A stretch of DNA of 64,000 nt from Scolanthus callimorphus (GCA_033964015.1 CM066916.1:30273404-30337403), one strand, 5' to 3'. Shown: positions 56,401 through 63,370, counted from the first letter of the stretch. Made by a program: numbers and translations. Notes: generated by a model from the letters alone, not told the origin.

Positions 56401-59400
56401 AACAGGCCTACGTAGGGTGTAGTTTGAATGTCATCCGAACTACAAAGGCTACGCTGAACCGGGTGAATGCATTACGAGAAGTAAATTAAAATGTTCGATT
56501 CATTCGCCAACCTTAGAGGCGTCATTCTCCTTGAGCTCTGTCCAAGCATATCCATCAGGTCCATATTGTACAGTGAATGCCTTTACCCAAGCTTCGGGTA
56601 AATCGGGTAGCTCTGTTGGCAACCCCTTTCCCTGTATTGATATAGACTTTATCCGGGCACTGTATCCAACATCTATTTGAAGGTATTGGTTTTGGTCATT
56701 TTCTCTGAGGATAGAAGGTAAGGGCTGATTATACTTGATTGCCAGCAGAAGTACAGGGAGCAAGCGCATCAGTTTGCACTGATGAAAGAGGAAAAATTAA
56801 TGCTACAATTCTGCTTGGTGAAGTTTGTTTGTTTTGCGAAGGCACGGCCTTCAAATCTTTGAAAATTCACCTTTCGAAGCAGTTGAAAACTGAAACTGAA
56901 GCTTGCAAAGCGTGCGCGTCGGGCGGGACAACGAATTCGGGCCCAATCTACGCAAAGACAAATACAAATTCCCATTTCATGATTCTCATAACCTCACTGC
57001 CTTTCAAACCGATAGAATATAAAGGGAAATTATATTTTCACCCGACATACATATTGTAGATCGGACCGCTCTGAGGCGGGCAGCCTATTAAAGAGCCCGT
57101 GTCAGCCACTCCTTTGTTATTGTTTTCGTTCGATATAAGAAGACGAATTATGTGTAGAAATCTCTTAATAAACATCTAAAAACAAAGTTTCAGATTTGAT
57201 TTACGAAATTCAATCTATATTCTCTAAATCAGCCGATTGAAATGGAAGCTTCTCCGACTTGGTATGTTGCAATGCTGTGAAAATGGCGGCTGACACAGGC
57301 TCTTAAGGTCCCCTACTTTCTCCTTCCATCGCTGTGTTTTCTTTGTTCTTTCTGCTGTCACTAGCATGAAGTACCTACCTAGCGCACCAGGCTCCGCCAA
57401 ATTCCTGCGCTCCTATGCGACCCAGCCACGGCATGTAGTTAGTACTTATCCAGGATGAAGCAGTGATAGCACTTTTAGGAATCCTCCAGTCTTCCATCCC
57501 CAAGCCTTCACTGCAAACTGTGGAATATGAAGTGATAGTGATGTAATATTTTTGGAAATCCGCGCGGGATGCCTGTGGCTTTAAAATATCGTCCCAGTCC
57601 CTTCGGTCGAGAAAAAAACAAAATGGCCACCAAGAGTACGACAGTTCTCCGAGTATCTGAAACTTCAGAGATGAGCCAGTTCACCAGACTACCCAAAGAG
57701 CGAGTTTCAAATGAGTTTCAAATGGCTTTTCTTGTAATCTTTTTTGCGATTTCCTATTGGCCAAGTGGTTGCGTATTTTGTTGCGTCAGCCAATCAGATT
57801 GCGAACTACACCATGACTACTTGAATTTAGTTCCGCTCATTTCGCCTTGAAAAAGCCACAAATATTTTTTTTGAAATGAGGCTTATAAATGAATGAATGC
57901 CTTGGAGAAACAGGCAGGGCAGGTATTTATGGGAAAGATCCAATCAGTGCATTTCAATCCTACACACTTCACGAATACAGGAAATGCCTGCAGAAACCCA
58001 TGGGAACAGCTGAACTCCCCAAGGTAGAAGAATGGGAAGTGTCGGATTTCCCATGCCCTATCCATGTGAATTCATCCATGTAAAATAGCCAAGCGGTCCA
58101 CGCATAGTTGCACGATCGTCTTATGAGTTACAGAGTCGCGATTGCTTCGTCGCCTGATCGGTTCCATGTTAATTTCGTCTCGTTGGCAAAGTGACTTTGA
58201 GTTTTTGACACTGATCTGAAATTGCCTCTATCGTATTACTAGATTACATACCTTCATTTCCGTATAGTTCGGCAACCATGCATGGTGGACCAGTGTTTTG
58301 TCCTCTCCAATTGTGTGGATGGATTCGAACATACCGTGCCCTGATCCGATGTTTTAGGGAGTGTTTTAAAGCCTGGTAGTTATTACTAGTACTGTCAAGT
58401 AGCTGTAAGACCAGAAAACAATTTTCACCCGTGTTAGGGCAAAGAAAGTTTCAATTGGAGCAGAAGGGTCAGTCAGAAAAAGATTTAGTTGAGAATCTGC
58501 TTGAAAGGGGAACTGCTTTGTGCCAAAAGAAGCCAGACTTTCTTTTAGTCAGCGTTTCTATTGGTCGAGAGCAAAGCCTTTCAAACGCGCCAATGCTCAA
58601 CGTTGGCGCCAATGCTCAACGTTGGCGCCAATGCTCAATGCTTACTTCGCGCCCTGATTGGTTTGTTGTTGAATGGCTTCCACTTCTGATTGGCAAGTGG
58701 TTTTGTATTGCGTTTATTTTTCGATAGTCATCTAAAATGTGCAAATTTTCTCACAGAAAATATAGTAAAATAAAAGTACACTAGCATGCAGTTGCAAAAT
58801 ATTTTAATTTGGGGAGCTTACTGTATCGCCGCGCGTACCATAAAATGGCGGGAACTTAGGTATAAGTAGAAAGACCTCAGTTTGTCGCACAGACGCATCG
58901 CATAGGGAAATTATTCAAAACAAACTTGTGGCTGTTGACTTACGTGGAATGGATCTTTGCTCTCCCTGTACTTCTCCCAGACCAGACCATCAACACTGTA
59001 GGATAGCCAGTACCAAATCACTCGTCCGTACCCACTAGAAAGACCATGAACTGCTATCTGCGTGACAATCTTAACTTGACCAAGGTCAATCTGTAAATAA
59101 CTGCCATTTTGTCCATTGGCGGCGCACCAAGACTTGTCTGCGTTAAATGCTACAAGTCGGGATTTATATGGCTCCGCGCCATTGGTCCAGCTTGAAGCTG
59201 AGAGTGAGGAATCTGAGATTGCACCATCGGAGACGCCAAGGGGGGAAACGCCGACTAAAAGGATAGTTATACAATACATTAGGGATATATGCAAGTAAGA
59301 AAGCAACCCAAGTAAGCAAACAATCAAGGACGCCTGCTTGCAGGCTCTCCTGTGGGTTAATTGGGAAACGTTTGCAAGCTGGCTACCAATCAAGGAAGCA

Positions 59401-62400
59401 ACCCTAGCAAGCAATCAAGGAAGCAGCCAAGCAAGCAACCAAGGAAGCAACCAACCAAGCAAGCAATCTAGGAAGCAACCAAGCAACCCTAGCAAGCAAT
59501 CAAGGAAGCAACCACATCACCTATCCTCTTCGCGCTCTGTTGTGCATAAGGCCTTGAGCAAGCAAGCAAGGAACCAATGACATAACCTATAATCAACCAG
59601 CCAGCTAAACAATCAAGTGAAACAACCAAACAATCAAGTGTAACATCCAAACACTCAACGAGCCAACCAAAAGTGCAATAACAAAACACTCAACGAAACA
59701 ACCAACCAACTGAAACCAAGCAAATAAACAACCATTCCAACGAAACAAACAGCCGACCTAGTAACCAAGCAACCAGCCAGCTGACTGATCAACCAAATGA
59801 AACCACCAACCCAACCAACAAAACAACCAACCAAACAAGCAAATTCTTCCATGAAAAAGCTAGGAAGTCGACACTGTTATGTAAGCGAAAACTGCTCTGT
59901 CGCTCTTTGAAATAGCTGGCATTTTGTCCACACCTTGATATCCGTAGAATTCCATCCTTAGTGATTTAGCTGAAGACCATCGCAATGGCCAGATAGTGAC
60001 ATGTCGTGCAGTCCAGGGGTACTTGAAGCGGAAGACCCTTATTTCCGGGGCAGAATATTCAGGGATATAGAAAACCTATGATATAACAGACTTGAGTCAA
60101 ATCCAACTAGCACCCAATTCAGCCCTTGGGCTGACATGTATTCCGGGAAATAACTATCTATCTAAACTATCTATCTGACCTGAACTATCTAGTAGCGAAA
60201 AGTGTAGGCTCTAAAGTGGCCAATGACCAGCTGTAAAGCATGCTTTTGGGGGGAGATAAATCCTCATTGCCCAACAAATGCAAGACAAGGGTGAGAAAAC
60301 TCAAATTTAATTTAAAGTCCAGTCCAAACGTGACAAGCTGAAACAATCCATAATGATGCAGGTGCTCTGCTTCTAACACTGATTTAATGTGGCCCATAGC
60401 TAATTCATCAAAAACACAACCTAAAAGTAAATCGCTACCTCATTAAGGTTGTAAAATGTTTCAGCTCTTCCTAGAGATTTTTTCTCCAAAGTGCACGGGA
60501 CTAAAGTGAGTGTACGTTAATAGTAATAGTAATAGGATCTTGCGCGCTTTCGAGAAGGATCTGAAGCTACTATCAGGCGAGTGCAGCATCATCTCTTCCG
60601 CTTGTCAAGCTGCACAAGATCGTCATTCTTGGAGATTATCAATAACAGCACTTTGCGAGCAGGCAGACTCACCTCGGTACAAGTACAAGTAAGTACATGT
60701 AAGTAGTACGCTTATTCAAGTCAAACAAAGGGAATTTTTGCAGAAACACATCCATGGGAAAAGCTGAATTTACCATGATAGAAGAATGGAAGTGTTCGGC
60801 TATCCATGCGAATCCTGAGCACTTCCCATGCGCGTGTGCCTTGGGAAATTCAGCTTTTCCCATTGATGGGTTTCTGTAGAAATTTTCTGTGGTCGCTGCT
60901 TATCACCTTGGTATCGCCGTTTTCCATGTAATTAAACCACTCTGTGCCCTCCACACTAAAGGTCAAAGTGTATGTCACCACTTGGCGCTTTTGGTAGTTC
61001 CCCCCTTGGATGGCCATCCCAAGAATCTTTAGGAGGATATTTCCGAGGAACACACGCAGAAACTCCGCCATGTTTTTATCGAGTTCTGATGACCGTTGGA
61101 GCTTGGGTAAGTACGGCTGTTTTAGTCTGAAGTCATGCCCTGATCTGGAATTCATATCGTCGAAGTTATTGTTCGATATGTCGTAGTTCTCGAGACCGAC
61201 TGGCAGAAATTCGTCTGAAAAAAAAAAGGAATATAATAAAATATAAACGCAAGCTATAAATGTTGATGTTAACAGGTTTGCACGTGGTTACAGTGAATAT
61301 AGTTATTACGACATTGTTTATCTACAAGGTCTAACCACTTGTAGATTCTACACTTAACGTAGAACCGTTTCTCATTTATTTGGAAAGGCACTGGTGGCTG
61401 GTTTAACCGGGAATGGACGATTCTAGCTTAAACGCACGCGCGCATTGCATGTCGGTAAATGAGGATATTTGTCGTACAAAGTGTTCACAAAGCGCGCACT
61501 GCATTCTGGTAGTGTGGGAGAGAGCTTGGGTATTTGTGAATAATGAAGAGCGGGCACGCTTTTAGCATTAACCTCGCACCTTAGTAGAGATCTGGAGTTG
61601 CGCACGCTTGCGCACGCACGAGGTATCGTCGCGCGCCAGGGTCTTCCCCTCACCTTCCACCTCTTTCTCCTAGGGGGGGGGGGGGGGGGCGTGCTTTCTA
61701 ATAGGCCGTGCTTTCTAATAAGCCGTGCTTTCTAATAGTTGACGCTCACAAAATTGAGCACGCCATCAGAGAGGGCGCGCGCCATTTTTGAAAATAGTCC
61801 TTCTGAATGGCTGAAGCTATCTCCATACTGTGCTTGCCACCGCACATAATGAGCTTTATCTTAATTATTATTTTGTTTCAGATTCACTAATCAGAGGAAG
61901 CGGCTCGCATGGGCCGCCCGTCCGCGCTCTCCGTTTTGGACATTTTTTCTTTCTTTCTTTCTTGTGTTAGCAATACAGTCGTAATCGTTGTTCGCTTGTG
62001 TCCAATAAATTTAAAGAAATTCAGAGAATCCAGAGATAGCGCCGTCTTGTCTAGAAGCGCATACGAAGTCGAGTTGTGGACAAAGCAAACCGATACTTTA
62101 CCAAGTTAGGTAACGCCGCGGAGGTCTCACCTTTACATCCGTACAGTTCGACTCTCATACAAATGCGTGTTTGCCAAGACTTGGGTCGCACTCGCACAGT
62201 TCGCGCTATGAGAGGTTCCTTGAGGGTGTTCGTCGCCGTACTGTAGTAATCAATGTTGCCTGAAAACGTCTAGAACAACAGCACTGAGATTGGTTACCGC
62301 GGTTATCATTCTACGCAGCATAGTCCCTGGCGTTCTGGTTGGGCTTCCTGTGGTGGGAGCGTGACGTCATAGGAGGTGTTTAAGCCCGCGCACATTCAGC

Positions 62401-63370
62401 GGTTGACCTTCTCACTACATGCAAGGAACGCCTGGGGCAAGGCTGCATTCTACAAATTATGAAACAGTTAGACCTGCGTGTTTACCAGCTGTTTTGGTTC
62501 AATAATAAATTTACATAATCGGCGAAAACTACGGCTGAACGAGAGGACACATGTAGCGCGCAACATTTTTTATTGTGTCCTGCATGTTTCCCCGAGTGGC
62601 TAAACTTAGGAAACATCGCACGCGTGTGTCTCGGAAACACAAAATGTTTCTTGTCTGGAGGAGAAACATTTCTTTCCGTCCCAGCAACAATGTTTCTCGC
62701 GTGGCTAAATTGGGAAACATGAAGGACACAGTGTCCGGCTGAAATGTTATGCGCTACATGTGTCCTAGTTTAGCCAGTGATTTTACAACGTTCTCGTGTC
62801 TCTCCCAACATCACGCGTGCTCTATTGCGCCGATAAGTCATAGAAAGTTTTGCTCTAATGCTTAACTAGGGCTGGCTTCGCAATCCGGAGATCCCGAGTA
62901 TTTCGAGACCTGTCCTTACCACTAATGATTTGTTTGTATATAGCCAACTGTTTTGCCTCCCGGCCAGTTTGGGTTTTTAACAAGTTTGTTTGTAGTTTGC
63001 TTATTGTGTCCCAAATCAGCTCTACGAGCTAGATAAGCATACCTTAGGCTGACTATTTTCAGTGTAGCTTTGCCACGAATTACCATCTAAAGTATACTCC
63101 AATGTATAACTTGTAACCCATGCCTTAATGACATCACAGTCAGCCACAGGGTATCGTCCTTGAGTGGCAATACGTGTTACACGTGTCACGTGATCAAGAT
63201 TGATCTCGAGGTATTGGTCGTTATTGACAATGCCTGGGCACCAGGCTCCTTCTCCTTCAATATTGTTGAGGCGGGCCTGGTTTGGTTGTCATCGATCGTG
63301 AGCCAGCTGGTCGCTTTAATGTTCTTTTTTTCGATGAGGTGGTGCTCCATCCCTAATGGTTCCATGCAAC
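41307..63370 (-). CDS. Multi-discoidin (F5/8 type C) gene, eight domains in 18 exons; 5' end outside
   Basis: Eight tandem F5/8 type C domains (D1-D8 from right to left) are encoded on the minus strand, about 150-157 residues each and joined with essentially no linker. Such domains are beta-sandwich modules that bind lipids, glycans or proteins outside the cell, so a secreted or surface adhesion/matrix role is likely (inference). Each domain starts after a phase-1 intron, is split by a phase-0 intron before the V/T-F-x-G strand, and ends at a phase-1 donor. D4 and D8 have one extra intron. D1 carries a frame break. The signal peptide and earlier exons lie beyond 63.4 kb. At the 3' end, D8's last exon either splices on to an exon not found or reads through to a stop at 41212. 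I do not recognise a named orthologue. Confidence 0.88.
41989..42141 (-). CDS. Discoidin D8, exon A2 (middle strands)
   Basis: Acceptor AACTTCTCAG, phase 0; donor AACATG|GTAAAA, phase 0; 153 nt. VDLGVGRKVVTGIATQGRY and FGLEYSNDKVTWTKY are the central discoidin strands. This exon continues directly from WWE at the end of exon A1. Confidence 0.85.
42270..43168. repeat. Minisatellite (CTTGTCATGGAAATGGGACC) in the D8 intron
   Basis: Roughly 14 irregular units of about 55-70 bp each carry a conserved TTGTCATGGAAATGGGACCC and a variable TCTCATCCATCTCTCACCA part. It lies in the extra intron that splits D8's N-terminal half. Open frames here are repeat artefacts. Confidence 0.85.
43260..43423 (-). 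CDS. Discoidin D8, exon A1 (N-terminal strands)
   Basis: Acceptor GTTTGTACAG, phase 1; donor TGGGAG|GTGAGA, phase 0; 164 nt. It begins ACADPLGLENYQIPDSA, a canonical discoidin start with the first Cys. Unlike the other domains it lacks the Cys of the AWC motif (GLWLAP) and has an unusual CGIC pair near the front. It ends NQWWE. Confidence 0.85.
43873..44011 (-). CDS. Discoidin D7, exon B
   Basis: Acceptor GTTTGACAG, phase 0; donor AAAG|GTGCAG, phase 1; 139 nt. It contains EFFGLTNKYETL, QSIRILVLEW and SICLRLELYGCK, with both C-terminal cysteines present. Confidence 0.85.
44564..44889 (-). CDS. Discoidin D7, exon A
   Basis: Acceptor CATTTCTTTCAG, phase 1; donor CAAG|GTATGT, phase 0; 326 nt. 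It contains CMEDLGLADSRIPDNAFS, GAWCAATN, EFVQVNM, IKALALQAKL, WVTKFKI and YHENDAVK. An intact canonical N-terminal two-thirds of a discoidin domain. Confidence 0.88.
45398..45434. repeat. Perfect 18-bp-arm palindrome
   Basis: GCTACTAGTAGGCTATAA, one G, then the exact reverse complement. It can extrude as a cruciform. A related CTAGTAGCGAAAAGTGT stretch occurs at about 60187. It lies in the intron between D6 and D7. Confidence 0.85.
45867..45999 (-). CDS. Discoidin D6, exon B
   Basis: Acceptor TATTCGTTGACAG, phase 0; donor GATG|GTATGA, phase 1; 133 nt. The translation TLWRNTTHEGHVKDLQ, KCRYVQVTL, GRCLKLQFHGHD fits the C-terminal discoidin strands. The terminal GC is replaced by GH, leaving the first Cys of D6 without its usual partner. 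The acceptor lies only about 12 bp from the end of an inserted element. Confidence 0.8.
46123..47137 (+). mobile_element. Nested 1.0-kb element, TTAGTATATACTACACGGGAAC ends
   Basis: Inverted ends (left at 46123, right ending at 47137) share TAGTATATACTACACGGGAA. The interior has a higher coding signal than its surroundings and carries the two-exon ORF described separately. It is inserted inside the outer element. Confidence 0.7.
46504..46984 (+). CDS. Unrecognised two-exon ORF inside the nested element
   Basis: Exon 1 (46504-46692, 63 codons) ends at ACG|GTAAGC. Exon 2 (46817-46984, 55 codons plus TAG) starts after TCTCTCAAAAG in the same phase. Spliced, this gives 118 residues: IFQPAGREIQDSFGIFKQKF early, then CRERIIDLCDSEELKIKNST and a Lys-rich amphipathic tail (KLKRQHKLIEKDFSV). 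I recognise no family. It could be a remnant of a transposon-encoded protein or a captured host gene. The intron of 124 bp is short but plausible. Confidence 0.35.
47945..48450. repeat. 26-bp satellite (CTCGTGTTTGATATATTACACTCTGT)n
   Basis: About 17-18 head-to-tail units of roughly 26 bp, mixing TTTGATATATTACAC with TCTGTCTCGTG. A truncated exon-derived segment is embedded at 48287-48345. The same short units separate the exon-derived copies further right. Confidence 0.92.
48452..49368 (-). repeat. Composite array: six tandem copies of a D6 exon fragment
   Basis: Six units spaced 151-154 bp each contain about 97 bp copied from the 3' end of D6 exon A (parental 50839-50933) including its GTTAGT donor, plus 50-60 bp of the 26-bp satellite. 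The copies start at 48452, 48603, 48757, 48911, 49065 and 49219. Upstream of each exon piece is TTTTATCATAG, a possible acceptor. Included as an exon, the piece would read TCT CCG TTA TAG, an immediate stop. Confidence 0.93.
49369..50578. mobile_element. 1.2-kb insertion interrupting the exon-fragment array
   Basis: The left boundary follows GTGTTTGATATA and the right boundary precedes TTACACTCTGTCTCG. Removing the insert restores a perfect 26-bp satellite unit, so the empty site is known. The left end holds a strong hairpin (TATTATCTCTCACGAGTGAG, then the complement). The interior carries the minus-strand exon at 50208-50327. Confidence 0.85.
50208..50327 (-). CDS. Orphan first exon, tyrosine-recombinase-like (Crypton/KIAA1958-type) N-terminus
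   Basis: ATG at 50327; 40 codons to a donor AAG|GTGAGT. The residues FTDKDLTEFIDQQENANMKQ and then KTELRR resemble the N-terminal SAM-like motif (D-x-E-I-x-x-F-I, E-N-x-N-T-K-x-K-T) of metazoan proteins and Crypton elements related to phage-integrase-type recombinases. No catalytic domain is found in this element, so the gene is a remnant. The family call is from memory of the motif and is moderate. Confidence 0.45.
50580..50838 (-). repeat. Seventh exon-fragment copy and satellite next to the parental exon
   Basis: A further copy of the D6 exon fragment starts at 50633, flanked by 26-bp satellite units. The satellite continues to 50838, directly abutting the donor of the real exon. Confidence 0.92.
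50845..51167 (-). CDS. Discoidin D6, exon A (parent of the intronic copies)
   Basis: Acceptor TCTTTTCAAACAG, phase 1; donor CCACG|GTTAGT, phase 0; 323 nt. It contains CDQDSGLRNDVIQNFT, GAWCASAGDSS, LEIDFGERKVVKSL and SLRYSDDRSTWNEYYE, ending in TTTQARST. It departs from the LGM consensus at its start. The last 95 bp or so of this exon plus donor is the source of the tandem copies in the following intron. Confidence 0.87.
51285..51479. mobile_element. Palindromic MITE, TTAGGTCTTTTTACGGC ends
   Basis: TTAGGTCTTTTTACGGCGAG and the inverted CTAGCCGTGAAACGACCTAA bound long arms with GATGCGGGC and its complement. It lies in the intron between D5 and D6. Confidence 0.8.
52016..52151 (-). CDS. Discoidin D5, exon B
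   Basis: Acceptor TTAATTCTCAG, phase 0; donor TGTG|GTAAGT, phase 1; 136 nt. It contains VFKGSHGSYLAFRR, VARYVRIIAK and VCFRAELYGC. Confidence 0.87.
52392..52527. mobile_element. Palindromic MITE, GGGGCTATAATTG ends
   Basis: GGGGCTATAATTGAATAATTAGTCATAA-type left arm and TTATGACTAATAGACAAATAAAGCCCC-type right arm, with an inner repeat of CATAAATGACCCG. In the D5 intron. Confidence 0.7.
53685..53732. repeat. Short hairpin GTTAAATACC(T)CGG
   Basis: GTTAAATACCTCGG and the inverted CCCTCGGTATTTAAC flank TATGCCATATTG. It is probably part of a MITE whose outer limits I cannot fix. In the D5 intron. Confidence 0.5.
54019..54332 (-). CDS. Discoidin D5, exon A
   Basis: Acceptor GAACTTTCCCAG, phase 1; donor AAG|GTAGGA, phase 0; 314 nt. 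It contains ECGEPLGMENFKLNDKSF, RLNLASARFCTG, EFLQVDVGARLKRI and FTISFSRDKVDYT. All four conserved cysteines of D5 are present, plus an extra one (ACMG). Confidence 0.88.
54700..54790. mobile_element. Fragment of the TTAA-flanked MITE family
   Basis: TATTCTCTAAATCAGCCGAT, GGATGC, GGCTTGGTATGTTGCTATGC match the central part of 57092-57302 and 23244-23469. Both termini are lost. Confidence 0.65.
55097..55448. mobile_element. 352-bp element with GGCAGGGGTCGCACTTGGC ends; empty site known
   Basis: GGCAGGGGTCGCACTTGGCA and TTGCCAAGTGCGACCCCTGCC are inverted termini. ATAGA flanks both sides (55092-55096, 55449-55453). The related repeat at 24170-24460 has the uninterrupted site (AATTATAAAGATGGAAC), confirming insertion into an older repeat. 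Confidence 0.88.
55815..55953 (-). CDS. Discoidin D4, exon B
   Basis: Acceptor TTTCCTTTCCAAG, phase 0; donor GAAG|GTCAGT, phase 1; 139 nt. It contains VFTANTNAKGKVVVSL, VARVLRICPQSW and ICLRAELIGCE. The upstream (TTTTTG)n run on the minus strand extends the pyrimidine-rich tract. Confidence 0.86.
55983..56040. repeat. (CAAAAA)n microsatellite at the D4 exon B acceptor
   Basis: About nine CAAAAA units lie 30 bp upstream (minus strand) of the exon B acceptor. Length variation here would change the T-rich tract near a splice site (inference). Confidence 0.9.
56097..56409. mobile_element. MITE, GGCCTGTTATTGGACCAAAA ends
   Basis: GGCTGTTATTGGACCAAAA and the inverted TTTTGGTCCAATAACAGGCC, with CGCCTAT repeats inside each end. 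313 bp, in the D4 intron. Confidence 0.8.
56512..56704 (-). CDS. Discoidin D4, exon A2
   Basis: Acceptor TTCTATCCTCAG, phase 2; donor CTAAG|GTTGGC, phase 0; 193 nt. It contains ENDQNQYLQIDVG, IKSISIQGKG, WVKAFTVQYGPDG and TELKENDASK. The donor GTTGGC is weaker than the others. Phase and homology fix the boundaries. Confidence 0.83.
57092..57302. mobile_element. Complete TTAA-flanked MITE in the D4 extra intron
   Basis: AGAGCCCGTGTCAGCCACTC and GGCGGCTGACACAGGCTC are inverted ends with TTAA at 57088-57091 and 57303-57306. It lies between D4 exons A1 and A2, 77 bp from the A1 donor. Confidence 0.88.
57379..57517 (-). CDS. Discoidin D4, exon A1
   Basis: Acceptor CATATTCCACAG, phase 1; donor GCTAG|GTAGGT, phase 2; 139 nt. 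It contains CSEGLGMEDWRIPKSAITAS and GGAWCAR. The domain is split right after the AWC motif, an intron position not found in the other domains except the nearby but phase-0 split in D8. Confidence 0.86.
57548..57650. repeat. Dispersed fragment shared with 10 kb
   Basis: See 10075-10165; the sequence around GCGCGGGATGCCTGTG and AACAAAATGGCCACCA matches. In the intron between D3 and D4. Confidence 0.5.
57977..58082. mobile_element. Partial GGGAATTTCTGCAG hairpin MITE
   Basis: GGAAATGCCTGCAGAAACCC, GGGAACAGCTGAACTCCCC and GAATGGGAAGTGT match the left arm of 17097-17270. The right arm is missing. Confidence 0.7.
58252..58402 (-). CDS. Discoidin D3, exon B
   Basis: Acceptor TCTGGTCTTACAG, phase 0; donor GAAG|GTATGT, phase 1; 151 nt. 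It contains LLDSTSNNYQALKHSL, RARYVRIHPHNW and CMVAELYGNE. The terminal Cys is replaced by Asn, in step with the missing first Cys in exon A. Confidence 0.86.
58590..58640. repeat. Short tandem repeat (CGTTGGCGCCAATGCTCAA)
   Basis: Two to three head-to-tail 19-bp units, each internally palindromic (TTGGCGCCAA). In the D3 intron. Confidence 0.85.
58944..59254 (-). CDS. Discoidin D3, exon A
   Basis: Acceptor TATCCTTTTAG, phase 1; donor CCAC|GTAAGT, phase 0; 311 nt. It contains VGVSPLGVSDGAISD, KSWCAANG, YLQIDLGQVKIVTQIAVHG and LSYSVDGLVWEKY. The first Cys of the domain is absent (VGVSPLG). Confidence 0.88.
59380..59850. repeat. Degenerate (AAGCAACC/AAGCAAGC)n simple repeat
   Basis: About 470 bp of CAAGCAAG, CAACCAAC and related four-base-periodic sequence lies in the D2/D3 intron. 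Lys/Gln/Asn-rich frames here are artefacts. Confidence 0.88.
59934..60075 (-). CDS. Discoidin D2, exon B
   Basis: Acceptor TTATATCATAG, phase 0; donor CAAG|GTGTGG, phase 1; 142 nt. It contains VFYIPEYSAPEIRVF, TARHVTIWPLRW and SLRMEFYGYQ. Both Cys positions normally found here are replaced (SLRM, YGY). Confidence 0.84.
60726..60892. mobile_element. Fold-back MITE 14 bp from the D2 exon A donor
   Basis: AGGGAATTTTTGCAGAAAC and the inverted TTTCTGTAGAAATTTTCTGT with GGGAAAAGCTGAATTTACC arms, a member of the GGGAATTTCTGCAG family. It sits immediately downstream of a splice donor. Confidence 0.82.
60907..61214 (-). CDS. Discoidin D2, exon A
   Basis: Acceptor CTTTTTTTTTTCAG, phase 1; donor CCAAG|GTGATA, phase 0; 308 nt. 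It contains DEFLPVGLENYDISNNNF, LPKLQRSSELDKN, LGMAIQGGNY and LTFSVEGTEWFNYMENGD. The whole exon has no cysteine at all, which is exceptional among the eight domains. Confidence 0.85.
61430..61575. repeat. Dispersed repeat related to 24.3-24.46 kb
   Basis: GCGCGCACTGCATTCTGGTAGT and GAGCTTGGGTATTTGTGAATAA-like sequence match the second half of the 24170-24460 repeat. A G run (61672-61689) follows. In the D1/D2 intron. Confidence 0.6.
62131..62269 (-). CDS. Discoidin D1, exon B
   Basis: Acceptor TGTTGTTCTAG, phase 0; donor AAAG|GTGAGA, phase 1; 139 nt. It contains TFSGNIDYYSTATNTL, ARTVRVRPKSW and ICMRVELYGCK. A textbook C-terminal discoidin half. Confidence 0.88.
62544..62766. mobile_element. 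MITE, AGGACACATGTAGCGCGCAAC ends
   Basis: AGGACACATGTAGCGCGCAA and ATGCGCTACATGTGTCCT are inverted ends, with internal repeats of GGAAACATG(C) and GTGGCTAAA. It lies within the intron that splits D1. Confidence 0.82.
63043..63370 (-). CDS. Discoidin D1, exon A, with a frame break
   Basis: Acceptor TCTATTGCAG, phase 1; donor CCTAAG|GTATGC; 328 nt. The first part reads CMEPLGMEHHLIEKKNI and ATSWLTIDD. The second part, ARLNNIEGEGAWCPGI, YLEINLDHVTRVTRI and YTLEYTLDGNSWQSY, lies in another frame. The switch must occur between about 63268 and 63288 because a TGA blocks the second frame at 63289-63291. The exon length (phase 1 in, phase 0 expected out) is also off by one base. All motifs are otherwise intact, so this is a sequencing error, an allelic lesion or a very recent mutation. 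Confidence 0.8.

Noticed and set aside
59338..59852. Gln/Ser/Asn-rich and cysteine-rich frames
   Set aside because: Artefacts of the four-base-periodic AAGCAACC repeat in the D2/D3 intron.
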